Position numbers and translations under genes: made by a program. The notes beneath the pieces are model-generated. The model saw only the letters and a program-made list of their open reading frames with translations. It searched no databases and was not told the DNA's origin. From the NCBI RefSeq assembly GCF_000813125.1, contig NZ_BASE01000113.1:1-64000 (forward strand): a stretch of DNA of 64,000 nucleotides. The letters are read 5' to 3'. This stretch comes from Mesobacillus selenatarsenatis SF-1. Lineage in GTDB: Bacteria; Bacillota; Bacilli; Bacillales; Cytobacillaceae. Shown piece by piece: positions 25,349 to 35,339 of the stretch; the stretch's first letter is position 1, and every line of letters starts with the position of its first letter.

Positions 25349-27169
25349 ATGAGTTATCATAAGCGTCTGCTTTTTTTAGCCGGTCTTGATTCGATAATTG
25401 TTTTATCCGCAATTTACTTAAGTTACATACCACTTCATCCATCACTTGAAACCTTCAGTTATGAACATCTTTTTTTGAGTGCGATCGTTTTGGTCAGCAG
25501 CTATCATTTATTTGCATCATTTCTTCAGCTATATAACAAAGCATGGGAGTATGCGAGTATCGGAGAATTGGTCGGAATCTTCAGAGCAGTAACACTTGCA
25601 ATTCTTACAGTTGCGATGTTCCAATTCGCATTCAATGTTCCTTTTTACGGGAGAGTGCTTTTTAGTGCCTGGTCCGTTCTTATATTGACAATTGGCGGTT
25701 CTCGTTTCTTGTGGAGAGTCTATCGTGACAGATACATCAAGCCAGATGATAATACGAAGCGAGTATTAATCGTCGGTGCCGGACAAGCAGGTACTTTGCT
25801 GGCAAGGCAACTGAAGAACAACCCCGAACTTGGAATGGTGACAGCGGCATTTATAGATGATGATTCAAGGAAATTTAAGCTGCAGGTATTAGGCATTCCG
25901 GTCGCAGGAACTTCCAAAAATATTGTGGAGGCAGTTGAAAAGTACCGAATTGATCGAATTGTCATTGCGATTCCTTCATTAAAGAAAGAAGAGTTAAATC
26001 GTATCTTTGCAGAGTGTGCAAAAACCAATATAAAGACACAAATCATGCCGAAAATCGAAGACGTCATGCTTGGCAAGGTAGCAGTAAGCCAATTCCGTGA
26101 TGTAGAGGTTGAAGATCTGCTTGGGCGTGAACCAATCAAGCTGGACATTGAGGGTATTTCTGAATATGTTTCAGGCAAAACGGTCCTTGTTACCGGAGCG
26201 GGAGGCTCGATCGGATCAGAAATCTGCCGCCAGATTTGCCAATTCAATCCTGGTAAGCTAGTGCTCGTTGGTCATGGTGAAAACAGTATCTATACAATTG
26301 ATATGGAACTGAGAAACCAGTATGGACAGGCTATTGAAATTATCCCGGTAATTGGTGATGTACAAGACCGTGACCGTATGTTCGAAGTGATGGAAGAGCA
26401 TAAACCGGATGTCGTCTATCATGCAGCGGCGCATAAGCATGTGCCTTTAATGGAGTACAACCCTAGAGAAGCAGTAAAGAACAATGTGTTCGGAACGAAG
26501 AATGTTGCCGAAGCCGCCGATACATTTGGTGTCGGAACATTTGTCCTTGTGTCTACAGATAAAGCAGTAAACCCTACAAATGTCATGGGGTCGACTAAGC
26601 GGATTGCAGAGATGATCATCCAAAAACTCGATCAGCACAGCAAGACAAAATTCGTCGCTGTCCGTTTTGGTAATGTACTTGGCAGCCGAGGCAGTGTCAT
26701 TCCTCTATTCAAGAAGCAAATTCAGGCTGGCGGGCCGGTTACGGTTACCCACCCTGATATGACAAGATATTTTATGACCATCCCTGAAGCGTCTAGGCTG
26801 GTTATTCAAGCTGGTTCACTTGCTCGCGGTGGGGAGATATTTGTGTTGGATATGGGTGAGCCAGTAAAGATTACTGACTTGGCTAAAAATCTAATCAGAT
26901 TGTCTGGTTATACTATAGAAGAAATCGGAATCAGGTACTCTGGCTTAAGACCTGGTGAGAAAATGTTTGAAGAGCTGTTGAATGAAAAAGAAATTCATCC
27001 AGAGCCTATTTTCCCTAAGATTTTTATTGGGAAGGCTGTGCTGGATCAGGAAGAGGAAATTAGTTATCTTCTGGAGCGATATGAGAATTTCACTTCTCCG
27101 CAGCTGAAAGAGTATGTGATTAATTTGGCTAATCGGAAGAAGAATAAGATTTTTTTGGTTGCGAAGTAA
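25349..27169 (+). CDS. epsC: membrane UDP-GlcNAc 4,6-dehydratase (EpsC/CapD family)
   Basis: A 606-residue protein with about four N-terminal membrane helices (1-125), a first Rossmann-like domain (about 138-270, RVLIVGAGQAGTLLARQL) and a second, catalytic SDR domain with VLVTGAGGSIGSEICRQI. STDKAVNPTNVMGSTKR is the modified active-site region that replaces YxxxK. Relatives convert UDP-GlcNAc to UDP-4-keto-6-deoxy-GlcNAc, the first step to bacillosamine-type sugars. With the aminotransferase and acetyltransferase downstream this gives a full pathway. SD GAGGGGG lies before ATG 25349. Confidence 0.92.
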   Translation: MSYHKRLLFLAGLDSIIVLSAIYLSYIPLHPSLETFSYEHLFLSAIVLVSSYHLFASFLQLYNKAWEYASIGELVGIFRAVTLAILTVAMFQFAFNVPFYGRVLFSAWSVLILTIGGSRFLWRVYRDRYIKPDDNTKRVLIVGAGQAGTLLARQLKNNPELGMVTAAFIDDDSRKFKLQVLGIPVAGTSKNIVEAVEKYRIDRIVIAIPSLKKEELNRIFAECAKTNIKTQIMPKIEDVMLGKVAVSQFRDVEVEDLLGREPIKLDIEGISEYVSGKTVLVTGAGGSIGSEICRQICQFNPGKLVLVGHGENSIYTIDMELRNQYGQAIEIIPVIGDVQDRDRMFEVMEEHKPDVVYHAAAHKHVPLMEYNPREAVKNNVFGTKNVAEAADTFGVGTFVLVSTDKAVNPTNVMGSTKRIAEMIIQKLDQHSKTKFVAVRFGNVLGSRGSVIPLFKKQIQAGGPVTVTHPDMTRYFMTIPEASRLVIQAGSLARGGEIFVLDMGEPVKITDLAKNLIRLSGYTIEEIGIRYSGLRPGEKMFEELLNEKEIHPEPIFPKIFIGKAVLDQEEEISYLLERYENFTSPQLKEYVINLANRKKNKIFLVAK

Positions 27170-27186
27170 TTAGGAGGTAAAAGTAA

Positions 27187-28068
27187 ATGAAGAAAGTTAG
27201 AAAAGCGATCATTCCGGCAGCAGGATTAGGCACACGTTTCCTTCCAGCAACGAAGGCAATGCCGAAAGAAATGTTGCCGATCGTTGATAAGCCGACTATC
27301 CAATACATAGTTGAAGAAGCAGTTGCTTCAGGTATTGAGGATATTATCATTGTTACAGGTAAAGGAAAGCGCGCGATAGAAGATCACTTTGATTTTGCGC
27401 ATGAACTTGAGCAGAATCTTTTTGAAAAGGGTAAGTTGGAGATTCTTGAAAAGGTTCGTTATTCTACAAACCTGGCTGATATCCACTATATTAGGCAAAA
27501 AGAACCTAAGGGGCTTGGGCATGCAGTATGGTGTGCGCGTAACTTTATAGGGGACGAGCCTTTTGCGGTGCTGCTCGGCGATGATATTGTGCAGAGTGAA
27601 ACTCCGTGTTTACGCCAGTTGATTGAGCAATATGAAGAAACTCATTCCTCAGTGATTGGTGTGCAAACGGTGCCGGATAGCGAGACACATCGCTATGGAA
27701 TTGTTGAGCCTTCTATTCAAAGTGATAGAAGATATCAGGTTGAGAACTTTGTAGAGAAGCCTTCACCTGGGACAGCGCCTTCGAACCTAGCGATTATGGG
27801 GAGATATGTACTTACTCCTGAGATTTTCATGTTCCTGGATCAAATGGAGACTGGTGCTGGTGGAGAGATTCAGTTGACGGATGCGATTCAGAAGTTGAAT
27901 CAGATCCAGAGGGTGTTTGCTTATGATTTTGAGGGCAAGAGATATGATGTTGGGGAGAAGATTGGGTTTGTTAAGACAACTGTAGAGTTTGCGCTACAGA
28001 ATGAAGAGCTTCGGACTGAGTTGCTGGATTATCTTAATGAGGTAATGTCGAAGGAAAAAGTTAAATAA
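27187..28068 (+). CDS. galU: UTP-glucose-1-phosphate uridylyltransferase GalU
   Basis: A 293-residue enzyme of normal length that makes UDP-glucose from glucose-1-phosphate and UTP. The nucleotide-binding signature is [20 protein letters not shown], followed by [14 protein letters not shown], and the metal-binding region is LGDDIV. UDP-glucose feeds wall glycolipids, teichoic acids and exopolysaccharide. SD TAGGAGGT lies 9 nt upstream of ATG 27187, and the gene follows the dehydratase by 17 nt. A terminator follows. Confidence 0.95.
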   Translation: MKKVRKAIIPAAGLGTRFLPATKAMPKEMLPIVDKPTIQYIVEEAVASGIEDIIIVTGKGKRAIEDHFDFAHELEQNLFEKGKLEILEKVRYSTNLADIHYIRQKEPKGLGHAVWCARNFIGDEPFAVLLGDDIVQSETPCLRQLIEQYEETHSSVIGVQTVPDSETHRYGIVEPSIQSDRRYQVENFVEKPSPGTAPSNLAIMGRYVLTPEIFMFLDQMETGAGGEIQLTDAIQKLNQIQRVFAYDFEGKRYDVGEKIGFVKTTVEFALQNEELRTELLDYLNEVMSKEKVK

Positions 28069-28077
28069 TTTTTTTGG

Positions 28078-28123
28078 TACCCGGGTTCATATAGAGTTTG
28101 ACATGGACTCGGGGTGTTTTTTT
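28078..28123 (+). terminator. terminator after galU
   Basis: ACCCGGGTTCAT pairs imperfectly with ATGGACTCGGGGT, followed by TTTTTTT. The rest of the gap to 28373 is AT-rich, with no gene or clear promoter that I could support. Confidence 0.7.
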
Positions 28124-28373
28124 GAGGTTTGAGCTCCTGAGATTGCTTATTTGAGTGGTTTATATAGTAGGAAGAAACTCGGTTTTGAATTGATTATGAA
28201 ATGAATATCTAATACGTATTTGTATGGTTGAGTGAATAGATATTACGAGGTAGCTATTACTAGTAGATACTAATTTAGTAGTTTAGTAGTTGGTTGGAAT
28301 TGAAGAATAACAGATTCTAATTAAGTCCTATTCTACTAAAATATTGACTTAACAAGGAAAGGAAGTCTAGAAG

Positions 28374-29504
28374 ATGGAGACGACAAAAGTGAAAAAAAGA
28401 ATATTCCTCTCTTCACCACATATGAGTGATGAGGGTTATGAAATGCAATATGTAAAGGAAGCTTTTGAAACAAACTGGATTGCCCCCCTTGGTGAGAATG
28501 TCAATGGATTTGAAAGGGAGCTGGCGGAAAAAGTTGGTTCTAAAGCAGCTGCGGCACTATCCTCTGGAACAGCTGCTATTCATTTAGCCCTCAAAGCAGC
28601 AGGAGTTAGAAAAGGAGATATTGTATTCTGTCCAACGCTTACGTTCTCTGCTACTGCAAATCCAATCATCTATCAAAATGCGATTCCTGTATTTATCGAT
28701 AGTGATTATGAAACTTGGAATATGAGCTCAAAAGCATTAGAAGAAGCTTTTGAAAAGTATCCTGAAGTAAAGGCAGTACTGGTCGTCCATCTATACGGTT
28801 TGTCAGCAGATATGGACAAAATCATGGAGATTTGTAAGAAGCATAACGTAGCGGTAATTGAAGATGCTGCTGAGTCTCTAGGTACTTACTATAAAGGTAA
28901 GCATACTGGAACTTTTGGTGACTATGGCATCTTCTCTTTTAATGGAAACAAGATTATCACTACTTCTGGTGGGGGAATGCTAGTTTCTAATAATGAAGAG
29001 AGAATTGCTAAAACAAGATTTTGGGCAACTCAATCCAGAGATCAAGCAAGACATTATCAACATAGTGAATTAGGGTTTAATTATCGAATGAGCAATGTGG
29101 TTGCAGGGATTGGTAGAGGACAGCTTAAAGTGTTAGATCAAAGAGTTGCCCAAAAGAACTACATTTATGAATTCTATAAGAGAGAACTTGGTGAACTTGA
29201 GGGTGTTGAGTTTATGCCTGGAAACGAGTGGAATGAACCTAATTACTGGTTAAGTGCAATGGTTTTAACTGGAACGGTTAGACCAATTGATGTTATGGAG
29301 GCTCTTGAGCAAGAGAATATCGAGTCAAGACCTGTTTGGAAACCAATGCATATGCAGCCATTCTTCGAGAAATATGATTATGTTGGTGAAGGTGTATCGG
29401 AGAAATTGTTTGAAAATGGAATTTGTTTGCCATCTGATACAAAGATGACGGATGAGGACTTAGAAAGAGTTGTAAAGATTATTAAGGGGTTGTGGTTAAA
29501 GTAA
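28374..29504 (+). CDS. epsN: PLP aminotransferase for UDP-4-keto sugar (EpsN/DegT family)
   Basis: A 376-residue DegT/DnrJ/EryC1/StrS aminotransferase. SSGTAAIHLALKAAG binds the PLP phosphate, EDAAESLG holds the ring-stacking Asp region, and FNGNKIITTSGGGM contains the internal-aldimine Lys. By analogy with EpsN and PglE it converts UDP-4-keto-6-deoxy-GlcNAc to the 4-amino sugar. Its stop overlaps the next start by one base. AAAGGAAG lies about 10 nt before ATG 28374. Confidence 0.9.
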   Translation: METTKVKKRIFLSSPHMSDEGYEMQYVKEAFETNWIAPLGENVNGFERELAEKVGSKAAAALSSGTAAIHLALKAAGVRKGDIVFCPTLTFSATANPIIYQNAIPVFIDSDYETWNMSSKALEEAFEKYPEVKAVLVVHLYGLSADMDKIMEICKKHNVAVIEDAAESLGTYYKGKHTGTFGDYGIFSFNGNKIITTSGGGMLVSNNEERIAKTRFWATQSRDQARHYQHSELGFNYRMSNVVAGIGRGQLKVLDQRVAQKNYIYEFYKRELGELEGVEFMPGNEWNEPNYWLSAMVLTGTVRPIDVMEALEQENIESRPVWKPMHMQPFFEKYDYVGEGVSEKLFENGICLPSDTKMTDEDLERVVKIIKGLWLK

Positions 29505-30145
29505 TGAATAATTCCAAAGGTGGTATTTATAGGAGATTCATAAAAAGACCGATGGATTTCATACTGTCATTAATCGCTATTAGTGCTCTTAGTCCGATAC
29601 TTCTAGTAGTTGCAATTCTTGTTAGAATAAAATTAGGAAGCCCTGTTCTTTTTAAGCAAAAGAGGCCTGGGCTTAATGAAGAGATTTTTATGATGTATAA
29701 GTTTAGGACTATGACGGATGAAAGAGATAATAAAGGGGAGTTACTACCTGATAGCGTTAGGTTAACGAAGTTTGGTAGGTTACTACGTTCTACATCTCTT
29801 GATGAACTACCGGAACTTTTTAATATCTTGAAGGGTGATATGTCTATTATTGGTCCAAGGCCATTATTAGTGCAATATTTGCCGTTGTACAACAATCATC
29901 AAAAACGACGTCATGAAGTTAGACCGGGGCTATCTGGTTTAGCTCAGGTTTGTGGTAGGAACTCAATTAGTTGGGTAGAAAGGTTTAACCTAGATGTGAA
30001 ATATGTAGATAACGTGAGTTTTATTAGTGATTGGAAGATTATTTTTTCTACTATTAAAAAGGTTTTTGTTAGGGAAGGCATTAACTCAGAAACAGCCGCA
30101 ACTATGGAACCTTTTAAAGGTAATTTTAAATCGGAGGAAAAGTAA
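29504..30145 (+). CDS. epsL: initiating phosphoglycosyl transferase (EpsL/PglC-type)
   Basis: About 213 residues from ATG 29504, which overlaps the previous stop. One N-terminal reentrant membrane helix (about 15-37) precedes the cytoplasmic domain with KFRTMTDERD, the catalytic DE pair in TSLDELPELFNIL, and IGPRPLLVQYLP. It is a monotopic PGT that moves a sugar phosphate (here probably diNAc-bacillosamine phosphate) from UDP to undecaprenyl phosphate, the first membrane step of repeat-unit assembly. Confidence 0.92.
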   Translation: MNNSKGGIYRRFIKRPMDFILSLIAISALSPILLVVAILVRIKLGSPVLFKQKRPGLNEEIFMMYKFRTMTDERDNKGELLPDSVRLTKFGRLLRSTSLDELPELFNILKGDMSIIGPRPLLVQYLPLYNNHQKRRHEVRPGLSGLAQVCGRNSISWVERFNLDVKYVDNVSFISDWKIIFSTIKKVFVREGINSETAATMEPFKGNFKSEEK

Positions 30146-30784
30146 ATGAAAGATATTGTAATAATTGGAGCAGGTGGATTTGGAAGAGAAGTTGTGTGGC
30201 TGATTGAAGAAATTAATAAAGTGAAATTAAAATGGAATATATTGGGTTTTGTTGATGACAATGAGGAGCTTCAAGGAACAGAAGTGAATGGATATAAAGT
30301 TGTTGGTAATATAGAATGGCTTAATAAACAAGAACTAAATGTAGTAAGTGCTATTGGAGATCCTATTATAAAGAAGAAGGTAATTGGAAGGTTAAAGGGC
30401 AGTAAGAACACATATCCAGTCATAATTCACCCAAGTGTAATTTACTCTGATAGGGTGACATTAGGAGAAGGGTCAATTGTATGTGCTGCAAACATTCTAA
30501 CAACTGATATAAAAATTGGAGAACATGTAATAATTAATCTGGATTGTACTATTGGTCACGATTCAATATTAGGTGATTATACAACAATTCTCCCGAGTGT
30601 AAATGTATCTGGGTTTGTAGAAACAAAAGATTGTGTAAGTATTGGAACAGGTTCTGCAATAATTCAAGGTGTAACGATAGGAGAAAATACTGTTGTAGGG
30701 GCAGGTGCAGTGGTAGTAAGAGATTTACCTCCAAATTGTACTGCTGTTGGAGCACCAGCAAAACCTATTAAGCTCCATGAATAG
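30146..30784 (+). CDS. epsM: PglD/EpsM-type acetyltransferase
   Basis: A 212-residue enzyme. The N-terminal half is a Rossmann-like UDP-sugar domain (IVIIGAGGFGREVVWLIEE), and the C-terminal half is a left-handed beta-helix of hexapeptide repeats. The catalytic His lies in CTIGHDS, and the acetyl-CoA region is VVGAGAVVVRDLPPNCTAVG. It N-acetylates the 4-amino group of the UDP-4-amino sugar from acetyl-CoA, giving UDP-diNAc-bacillosamine. It starts directly after the PGT stop, with SD GGAGGAAA inside that gene. Confidence 0.92.
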   Translation: MKDIVIIGAGGFGREVVWLIEEINKVKLKWNILGFVDDNEELQGTEVNGYKVVGNIEWLNKQELNVVSAIGDPIIKKKVIGRLKGSKNTYPVIIHPSVIYSDRVTLGEGSIVCAANILTTDIKIGEHVIINLDCTIGHDSILGDYTTILPSVNVSGFVETKDCVSIGTGSAIIQGVTIGENTVVGAGAVVVRDLPPNCTAVGAPAKPIKLHE

Positions 30785-30832
30785 TATTATTATAGATTAT
30801 AAATTTGCAGAGTTTAACTGAGGTGGTAGGAA

Positions 30833-32137
30833 TTGAAGAAAAAAATTTGGTTGTTAAATCACTATGCGACCGATATGTACAAAAACCGAGGAGGACGGCA
30901 TTATTGGTTTGCAGAGAATCTTATTAAACAAGGATACGATGTAACGGTCTTTTGTGCGAATACTTATCATAACAAATCAGAATATATTGATACAAAAAAT
31001 AAGAAGTATGCTACCGATACTGTGGATAATATTCCTTTTGTCTTTGTAAAGACCACAACGGCTTTAGGAAATGGGATTGATAGAGTAAAAAACATGGGAT
31101 TATTTTATTTTAACCTATTCTCTGTCGCAAAAGAATATGTAAAGTTACAAGGTAAACCTGATATTATTCTTGCTTCAAGTGTGCACCCATTAACAATGGT
31201 TGCAGGAATTCAGATAGCTAAGAAACTTAATGTTCCATGTATATGTGAGGTGCGGGATTTATGGCCGGAAGCAATATTTTCATTCAATAAGGCCAAAGAA
31301 AGAAGTTTACTAGGACGATTATTAACAGCAGGCGAGCATTGGATTTATAAAAAGGCGGATGCTCTTATTTTCACAAAAGAAGGGGATACTGACTATATAA
31401 TTGAAAAAAAATGGGATACTGGACAGGGTGGAGATATTAATCTTGATAAATGTTACTACATCAACAATGGAGTTGATATAGGAGGATTTGAAATATCTTC
31501 TAATGAAAATAAGGTTGAAGATGATGATTTACATGCTGATAAGTTTAATGTGATTTATGTTGGAGCGATACGACCGGTTAATAATGTTGGTAATATCCTC
31601 GATGCGGCATCAATATTAAAGCATGATGAAGATATTCAGTTTTTGATTTATGGTGATGGTAATCAAAAGGATATGCTAGATAAGAGAGTTGCTGAAGAAA
31701 AGCTAACCAATGTTAAAATGAAAGGCTTTGTAGACAAACGCTCGATACCTTATATACTAAGCAGATCATCAGTAAATATTCTTAACTATTCTCAAACACA
31801 ATACAATTGGGCTAGAGGAAATAGTTCCAATAAATTATTTGAATATATGGCTTCAAGTAAACCAATTATTTCAACAGTGAAAATGGGTTATTCAATATTA
31901 AATAAGTATAAATGTGGAATTGAGTTAGAAATAGATAATCCAGAAGAATTGGCTGATGCAATTTTAGAAATAAAAAATATGTCTAAAAATCAATATAATA
32001 AGATGGGGCAAAATGCCAGGAATGGCGCAAAGGATTTTGATTTTAAGAAACTAACTATGAAATTGGTTGATGTGATAGATAGTGTTGATATAAACAAAGA
32101 AAAAGAGGTTTCTACGAAATATAAGAATGTAATTTAA
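30833..32137 (+). CDS. GT4-family glycosyltransferase (WbuB-like)
   Basis: A 434-residue GT-B enzyme starting TTG 30833 (GAGGTGGTAGG upstream). The N-terminal lobe opens with WLLNHYATDMYKNRGGRHYW, and CEVRDLWPEAIF is a hallmark of WbuB-type enzymes. The C-terminal lobe has the donor-binding NVIYVGAIRPVNNVGNILDA, FLIYGDGNQK, and SNKLFEYMASSKPII. It probably adds the second sugar to the lipid-linked unit; WbuB relatives use N-acetylated 6-deoxy sugars. Donor and linkage cannot be read from sequence. Confidence 0.85.
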   Translation: MKKKIWLLNHYATDMYKNRGGRHYWFAENLIKQGYDVTVFCANTYHNKSEYIDTKNKKYATDTVDNIPFVFVKTTTALGNGIDRVKNMGLFYFNLFSVAKEYVKLQGKPDIILASSVHPLTMVAGIQIAKKLNVPCICEVRDLWPEAIFSFNKAKERSLLGRLLTAGEHWIYKKADALIFTKEGDTDYIIEKKWDTGQGGDINLDKCYYINNGVDIGGFEISSNENKVEDDDLHADKFNVIYVGAIRPVNNVGNILDAASILKHDEDIQFLIYGDGNQKDMLDKRVAEEKLTNVKMKGFVDKRSIPYILSRSSVNILNYSQTQYNWARGNSSNKLFEYMASSKPIISTVKMGYSILNKYKCGIELEIDNPEELADAILEIKNMSKNQYNKMGQNARNGAKDFDFKKLTMKLVDVIDSVDINKEKEVSTKYKNVI

Positions 32138-32212
32138 AAATCAACAATATATAGTTGTTATATTTAATGGTATTGTTGAGCTAAATAAAAATATGGAAAA
32201 TGAGGTATTGCA

Positions 32213-34075
32213 ATGATTGGTTCATTAATAACTGAATATGGGATGCCGTGGGTTTTTTACCGCTCACTCTATTCGGCAAAGCTGAAGATGATGAGAGCAA
32301 TACCAATTACCGAAAAAATATATGAGAAAAAAGTTTTAGTCAAAAGAATAGATATTTTTAAACTAGAAACTAAACCTATTGAAGAATTTCTGAAGAGATT
32401 GTCGGAAGATAAGCAGATGGAAATTGTGCTGCTAGCCGATAATGCAATAGAAGGTAAAATAAAGGGTTTTTCCTCAGTAGAACTTGATTATGGTAGCCCT
32501 ATAAACTGGCATTTTAATCCTATCACAAAAAATGAGGTTGATAAATCTTTAAAGTGGTATCAAATTCCGGACTTTGATCCAGAACGAGGGGATATAAAAG
32601 TCATTTGGGAAGCTTCAAGATTCACCCATTTTTTTTATTTTATTAGGGCATATATGATTACTAAAAATAGAAAGTATTTTGATGCATTTTCCAATCAACT
32701 AAATTATTGGTTACAAGAAAATGTATATCCTTATGGTTCTAATTATAAATGTGGTCAAGAAGCGACATTACGAATGATTAATGTATTGATTACTTATTCC
32801 GCATTTAAATCATATGGACTGGTAACCTCTAAAGATGATGAAAATGTTCGACACCTTGTAGAAGGGAGCTATAAAAAGATCTTATCAAATTTTTTCTATG
32901 CCCATAAGTGTATTAAGAATAACCATACCCTTTCTGAGATTACTGGTTTAATAATCGGAGCTTGGGCTTGTGGTAATGATAAAGGATTGAAAAGAGCCTA
33001 TGTATTGCTTGATAAAGAGATTCAAAATCAGTTTCTTCAGGATGGGGGATATATACAATACTCATTTAATTATCAACGATTCGCACTTCAAATAATGGAA
33101 TTCGTTTTAAATATTAGTAATCAAACTAAGATTCAAATATCCAATCGAAGCAAAGAATTAATAAAAAAGAGTGCTTACTTGATATATCAATTGCAAGATC
33201 AAACTGGCGATGTCCCTAATTATGGATCAAATGATGGAGCTTTGATATTTCCGGTGACATCTTGTGGTTATAGGGATTTCAGGCCAGTTGTAAATACAAT
33301 TATCTCCTTAATTGAAGGGAAAAGGATATTTGAGAACGGTGATTATGATGAAGAGCTAATGTGGTTTGGAAAAAGGAATATGGAAGACTTATCAACTACC
33401 ACAGTTGATAGAAAATCTGCATCTTTTAATGAATCAGGCTTTTATTCTTTAAGACATGACAATGGGTTTTTAATGACTGTATTACAAAATTATGAGACTC
33501 GTCCTGCACAGATGGATCAACTTCACATTGACTTATGGCATAGAGGAATTAATGTATTTTGTGATAGTGGTACATACTCTTATGCAACTGATATTGGTAA
33601 AAAGATGGCCCTAACAAGAGCTCATAATACTGCTGTGATACAAGGCAGGGAGCAAATGAAAAAACATGGCCCTTTTCTAATCTATGATTGGACCATGCGT
33701 GGAAAAGTAGAGTATGATGCTGATAGTTTTATAGGGACAATGAATTCTAAAAATAATTATTCACATACAAGAAGAATTAAAAAAAATGAGCTTGGTTACT
33801 TGATAACTGATTCTGTTGTAGGAGTTGGAGAAGTTTGTGAATTTTATTTTCACACTCCTTGTGATGTAATAAAAGTAAAAGATGGGTTTGAGCTTTATAA
33901 AAATAATAAGCCTATATGTAGTGTAAGAGCGGTAGGGGATATAGAAGTTAAAAAGGCCTATAGAAGCCTATATTATTTAAAGAAAGAAGAAATAAACTGT
34001 GTAGTTGTTAGTACTAATATGATTGATAAAAATTGCAGTTTGGAGCTCTTGATAGAGTTAAAAGATACAAACTAA
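32213..34075 (+). CDS. heparinase II/III-like polysaccharide lyase
   Basis: A 620-residue protein. The N-terminal alpha-helical toroid (about 90-360; WEASRFTHFFYFIRAYM, YKCGQEATLRMINVLITYSA, NNHTLSEITGLIIGAW) is followed by a beta-sandwich heparinase II/III-like domain (about 390-600; SGFYSLRHDNGF, DQLHIDLWHRGINVFCDSGT, RAHNTAVIQGREQM). Conserved NNHTLSE and DQLHIDLW match the active-site regions. It has no signal peptide, so it may act inside the cell or be exported otherwise. Placed beside the ManNAcA genes, it could trim uronic-acid polymer, as alginate lyases do in alginate operons. SD is weak (GAGG about 11 nt before ATG 32213). Confidence 0.8.
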   Translation: MIGSLITEYGMPWVFYRSLYSAKLKMMRAIPITEKIYEKKVLVKRIDIFKLETKPIEEFLKRLSEDKQMEIVLLADNAIEGKIKGFSSVELDYGSPINWHFNPITKNEVDKSLKWYQIPDFDPERGDIKVIWEASRFTHFFYFIRAYMITKNRKYFDAFSNQLNYWLQENVYPYGSNYKCGQEATLRMINVLITYSAFKSYGLVTSKDDENVRHLVEGSYKKILSNFFYAHKCIKNNHTLSEITGLIIGAWACGNDKGLKRAYVLLDKEIQNQFLQDGGYIQYSFNYQRFALQIMEFVLNISNQTKIQISNRSKELIKKSAYLIYQLQDQTGDVPNYGSNDGALIFPVTSCGYRDFRPVVNTIISLIEGKRIFENGDYDEELMWFGKRNMEDLSTTTVDRKSASFNESGFYSLRHDNGFLMTVLQNYETRPAQMDQLHIDLWHRGINVFCDSGTYSYATDIGKKMALTRAHNTAVIQGREQMKKHGPFLIYDWTMRGKVEYDADSFIGTMNSKNNYSHTRRIKKNELGYLITDSVVGVGEVCEFYFHTPCDVIKVKDGFELYKNNKPICSVRAVGDIEVKKAYRSLYYLKKEEINCVVVSTNMIDKNCSLELLIELKDTN

Positions 34076-34099
34076 AAAACCAGAAGGGAAGTTATACAA

Positions 34100-35320
34100 A
34101 TGATTAATGTAATTGGATTAGGATATATAGGATTACCCACAGCACTTATGTTTGCAAAATCTGGAATTAAGGTAGTTGGAACTGACTTCAATGAAAAATT
34201 AGTTAATTCTTTATGTCAAGGTGAGCTTACATTTGAAGAGGAAGGACTGGAAGAACTTTTTCAAGCAGCTAATGGGAATGGGATTAAATTTACAACCGAA
34301 TATCAGAAGGCTCATACTTATATTATTGCAGTTCCAACACCATTCCTTAAAGATAGTAAGAAACTTGATCCGAAGTATGTAATTTCTGCTGTCAATAGTG
34401 TTCTTGATGTTTGTGAAAGAGGGGCTGTACTAATTATTGAGTCAACAGTATCACCGGGAACAATCGATAAATATATACGCCCTGAAATTGAAAAAAGAGG
34501 CTATGTTATCGGTGAAGATGTTCATTTGCTGCATGCTCCAGAAAGAATTATTCCCGGAAATATGATCTACGAGCTTGAACATAACTCAAGAACAATTGGT
34601 GCTGATAATGAAGAGATAGGTGAGAAGGTTAAGGGACTTTACGCAAACTTCTGTAAAGCTGAAATTGTTGTAACTGATATAAGATCAGCGGAAATGTCAA
34701 AGGTAGTTGAAAATACTTATCGTGATATCAATATTGCCTTTGCAAATGAGTTAGCTAAGATTTGCCATACAGACAATATGGATGTTTATGAGATTATTAG
34801 AATAGCAAATATGCACCCACGAGTTAATATTATGCAACCAGGACCAGGAGTTGGAGGTCATTGCATCTCTGTGGATCCATGGTTCTTAGTTGGGGATTAC
34901 CCAGATTTAACAAACCTCATTTTGGCAGCTCGAAAAATTAATGATTCTATGCCAAGACATGTATTAGGACTAATCAGAGATATCATGAGAGAGCATGATA
35001 TTAAAGATATATCAAAAGTTGGTCTATACGGTTTAGCTTATAAAGAAAATGTAGATGATACAAGAGAAAGTCCAACTCTTCAATTATTAGAAAGAATGGA
35101 TGAGCACTTGGCATTTGGAGTAAAGGTATATGACCCGTTCGTAAAAGAAAGAATTGTAGACCACCAGTTTATGAATTTTGAAGACTTTTTAAATGAAATA
35201 GAAATTCTTGTTGTTATGGTGGGACATGATCACATTAAAAACAATATGGATCTCATCAAGAACAAGATTGTTCTTGATACTAAAAATATTAGTTCTTTTG
35301 AAGGTGTCTATAAATTATAA
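34100..35320 (+). CDS. wecC: UDP-N-acetyl-D-mannosamine dehydrogenase WecC
   Basis: A 406-residue UDP-sugar dehydrogenase that oxidises UDP-ManNAc to UDP-ManNAcA with two NAD. The NAD-binding region is VIGLGYIGLPTALMFAKSG. IESTVSPGT and HAPERIIPGNM are family segments, and GPGVGGHCISVDPWF contains the catalytic Cys. GLAYKENVDDTRESP lies in the C-terminal domain. The wecB gene follows, giving the two-step route from UDP-GlcNAc. AGAAGGGAAG lies about 9 nt upstream of ATG 34100. Confidence 0.93.
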   Translation: MINVIGLGYIGLPTALMFAKSGIKVVGTDFNEKLVNSLCQGELTFEEEGLEELFQAANGNGIKFTTEYQKAHTYIIAVPTPFLKDSKKLDPKYVISAVNSVLDVCERGAVLIIESTVSPGTIDKYIRPEIEKRGYVIGEDVHLLHAPERIIPGNMIYELEHNSRTIGADNEEIGEKVKGLYANFCKAEIVVTDIRSAEMSKVVENTYRDINIAFANELAKICHTDNMDVYEIIRIANMHPRVNIMQPGPGVGGHCISVDPWFLVGDYPDLTNLILAARKINDSMPRHVLGLIRDIMREHDIKDISKVGLYGLAYKENVDDTRESPTLQLLERMDEHLAFGVKVYDPFVKERIVDHQFMNFEDFLNEIEILVVMVGHDHIKNNMDLIKNKIVLDTKNISSFEGVYKL

Positions 35321-35339
35321 GTAAAGTAGGTAGAAAAAG

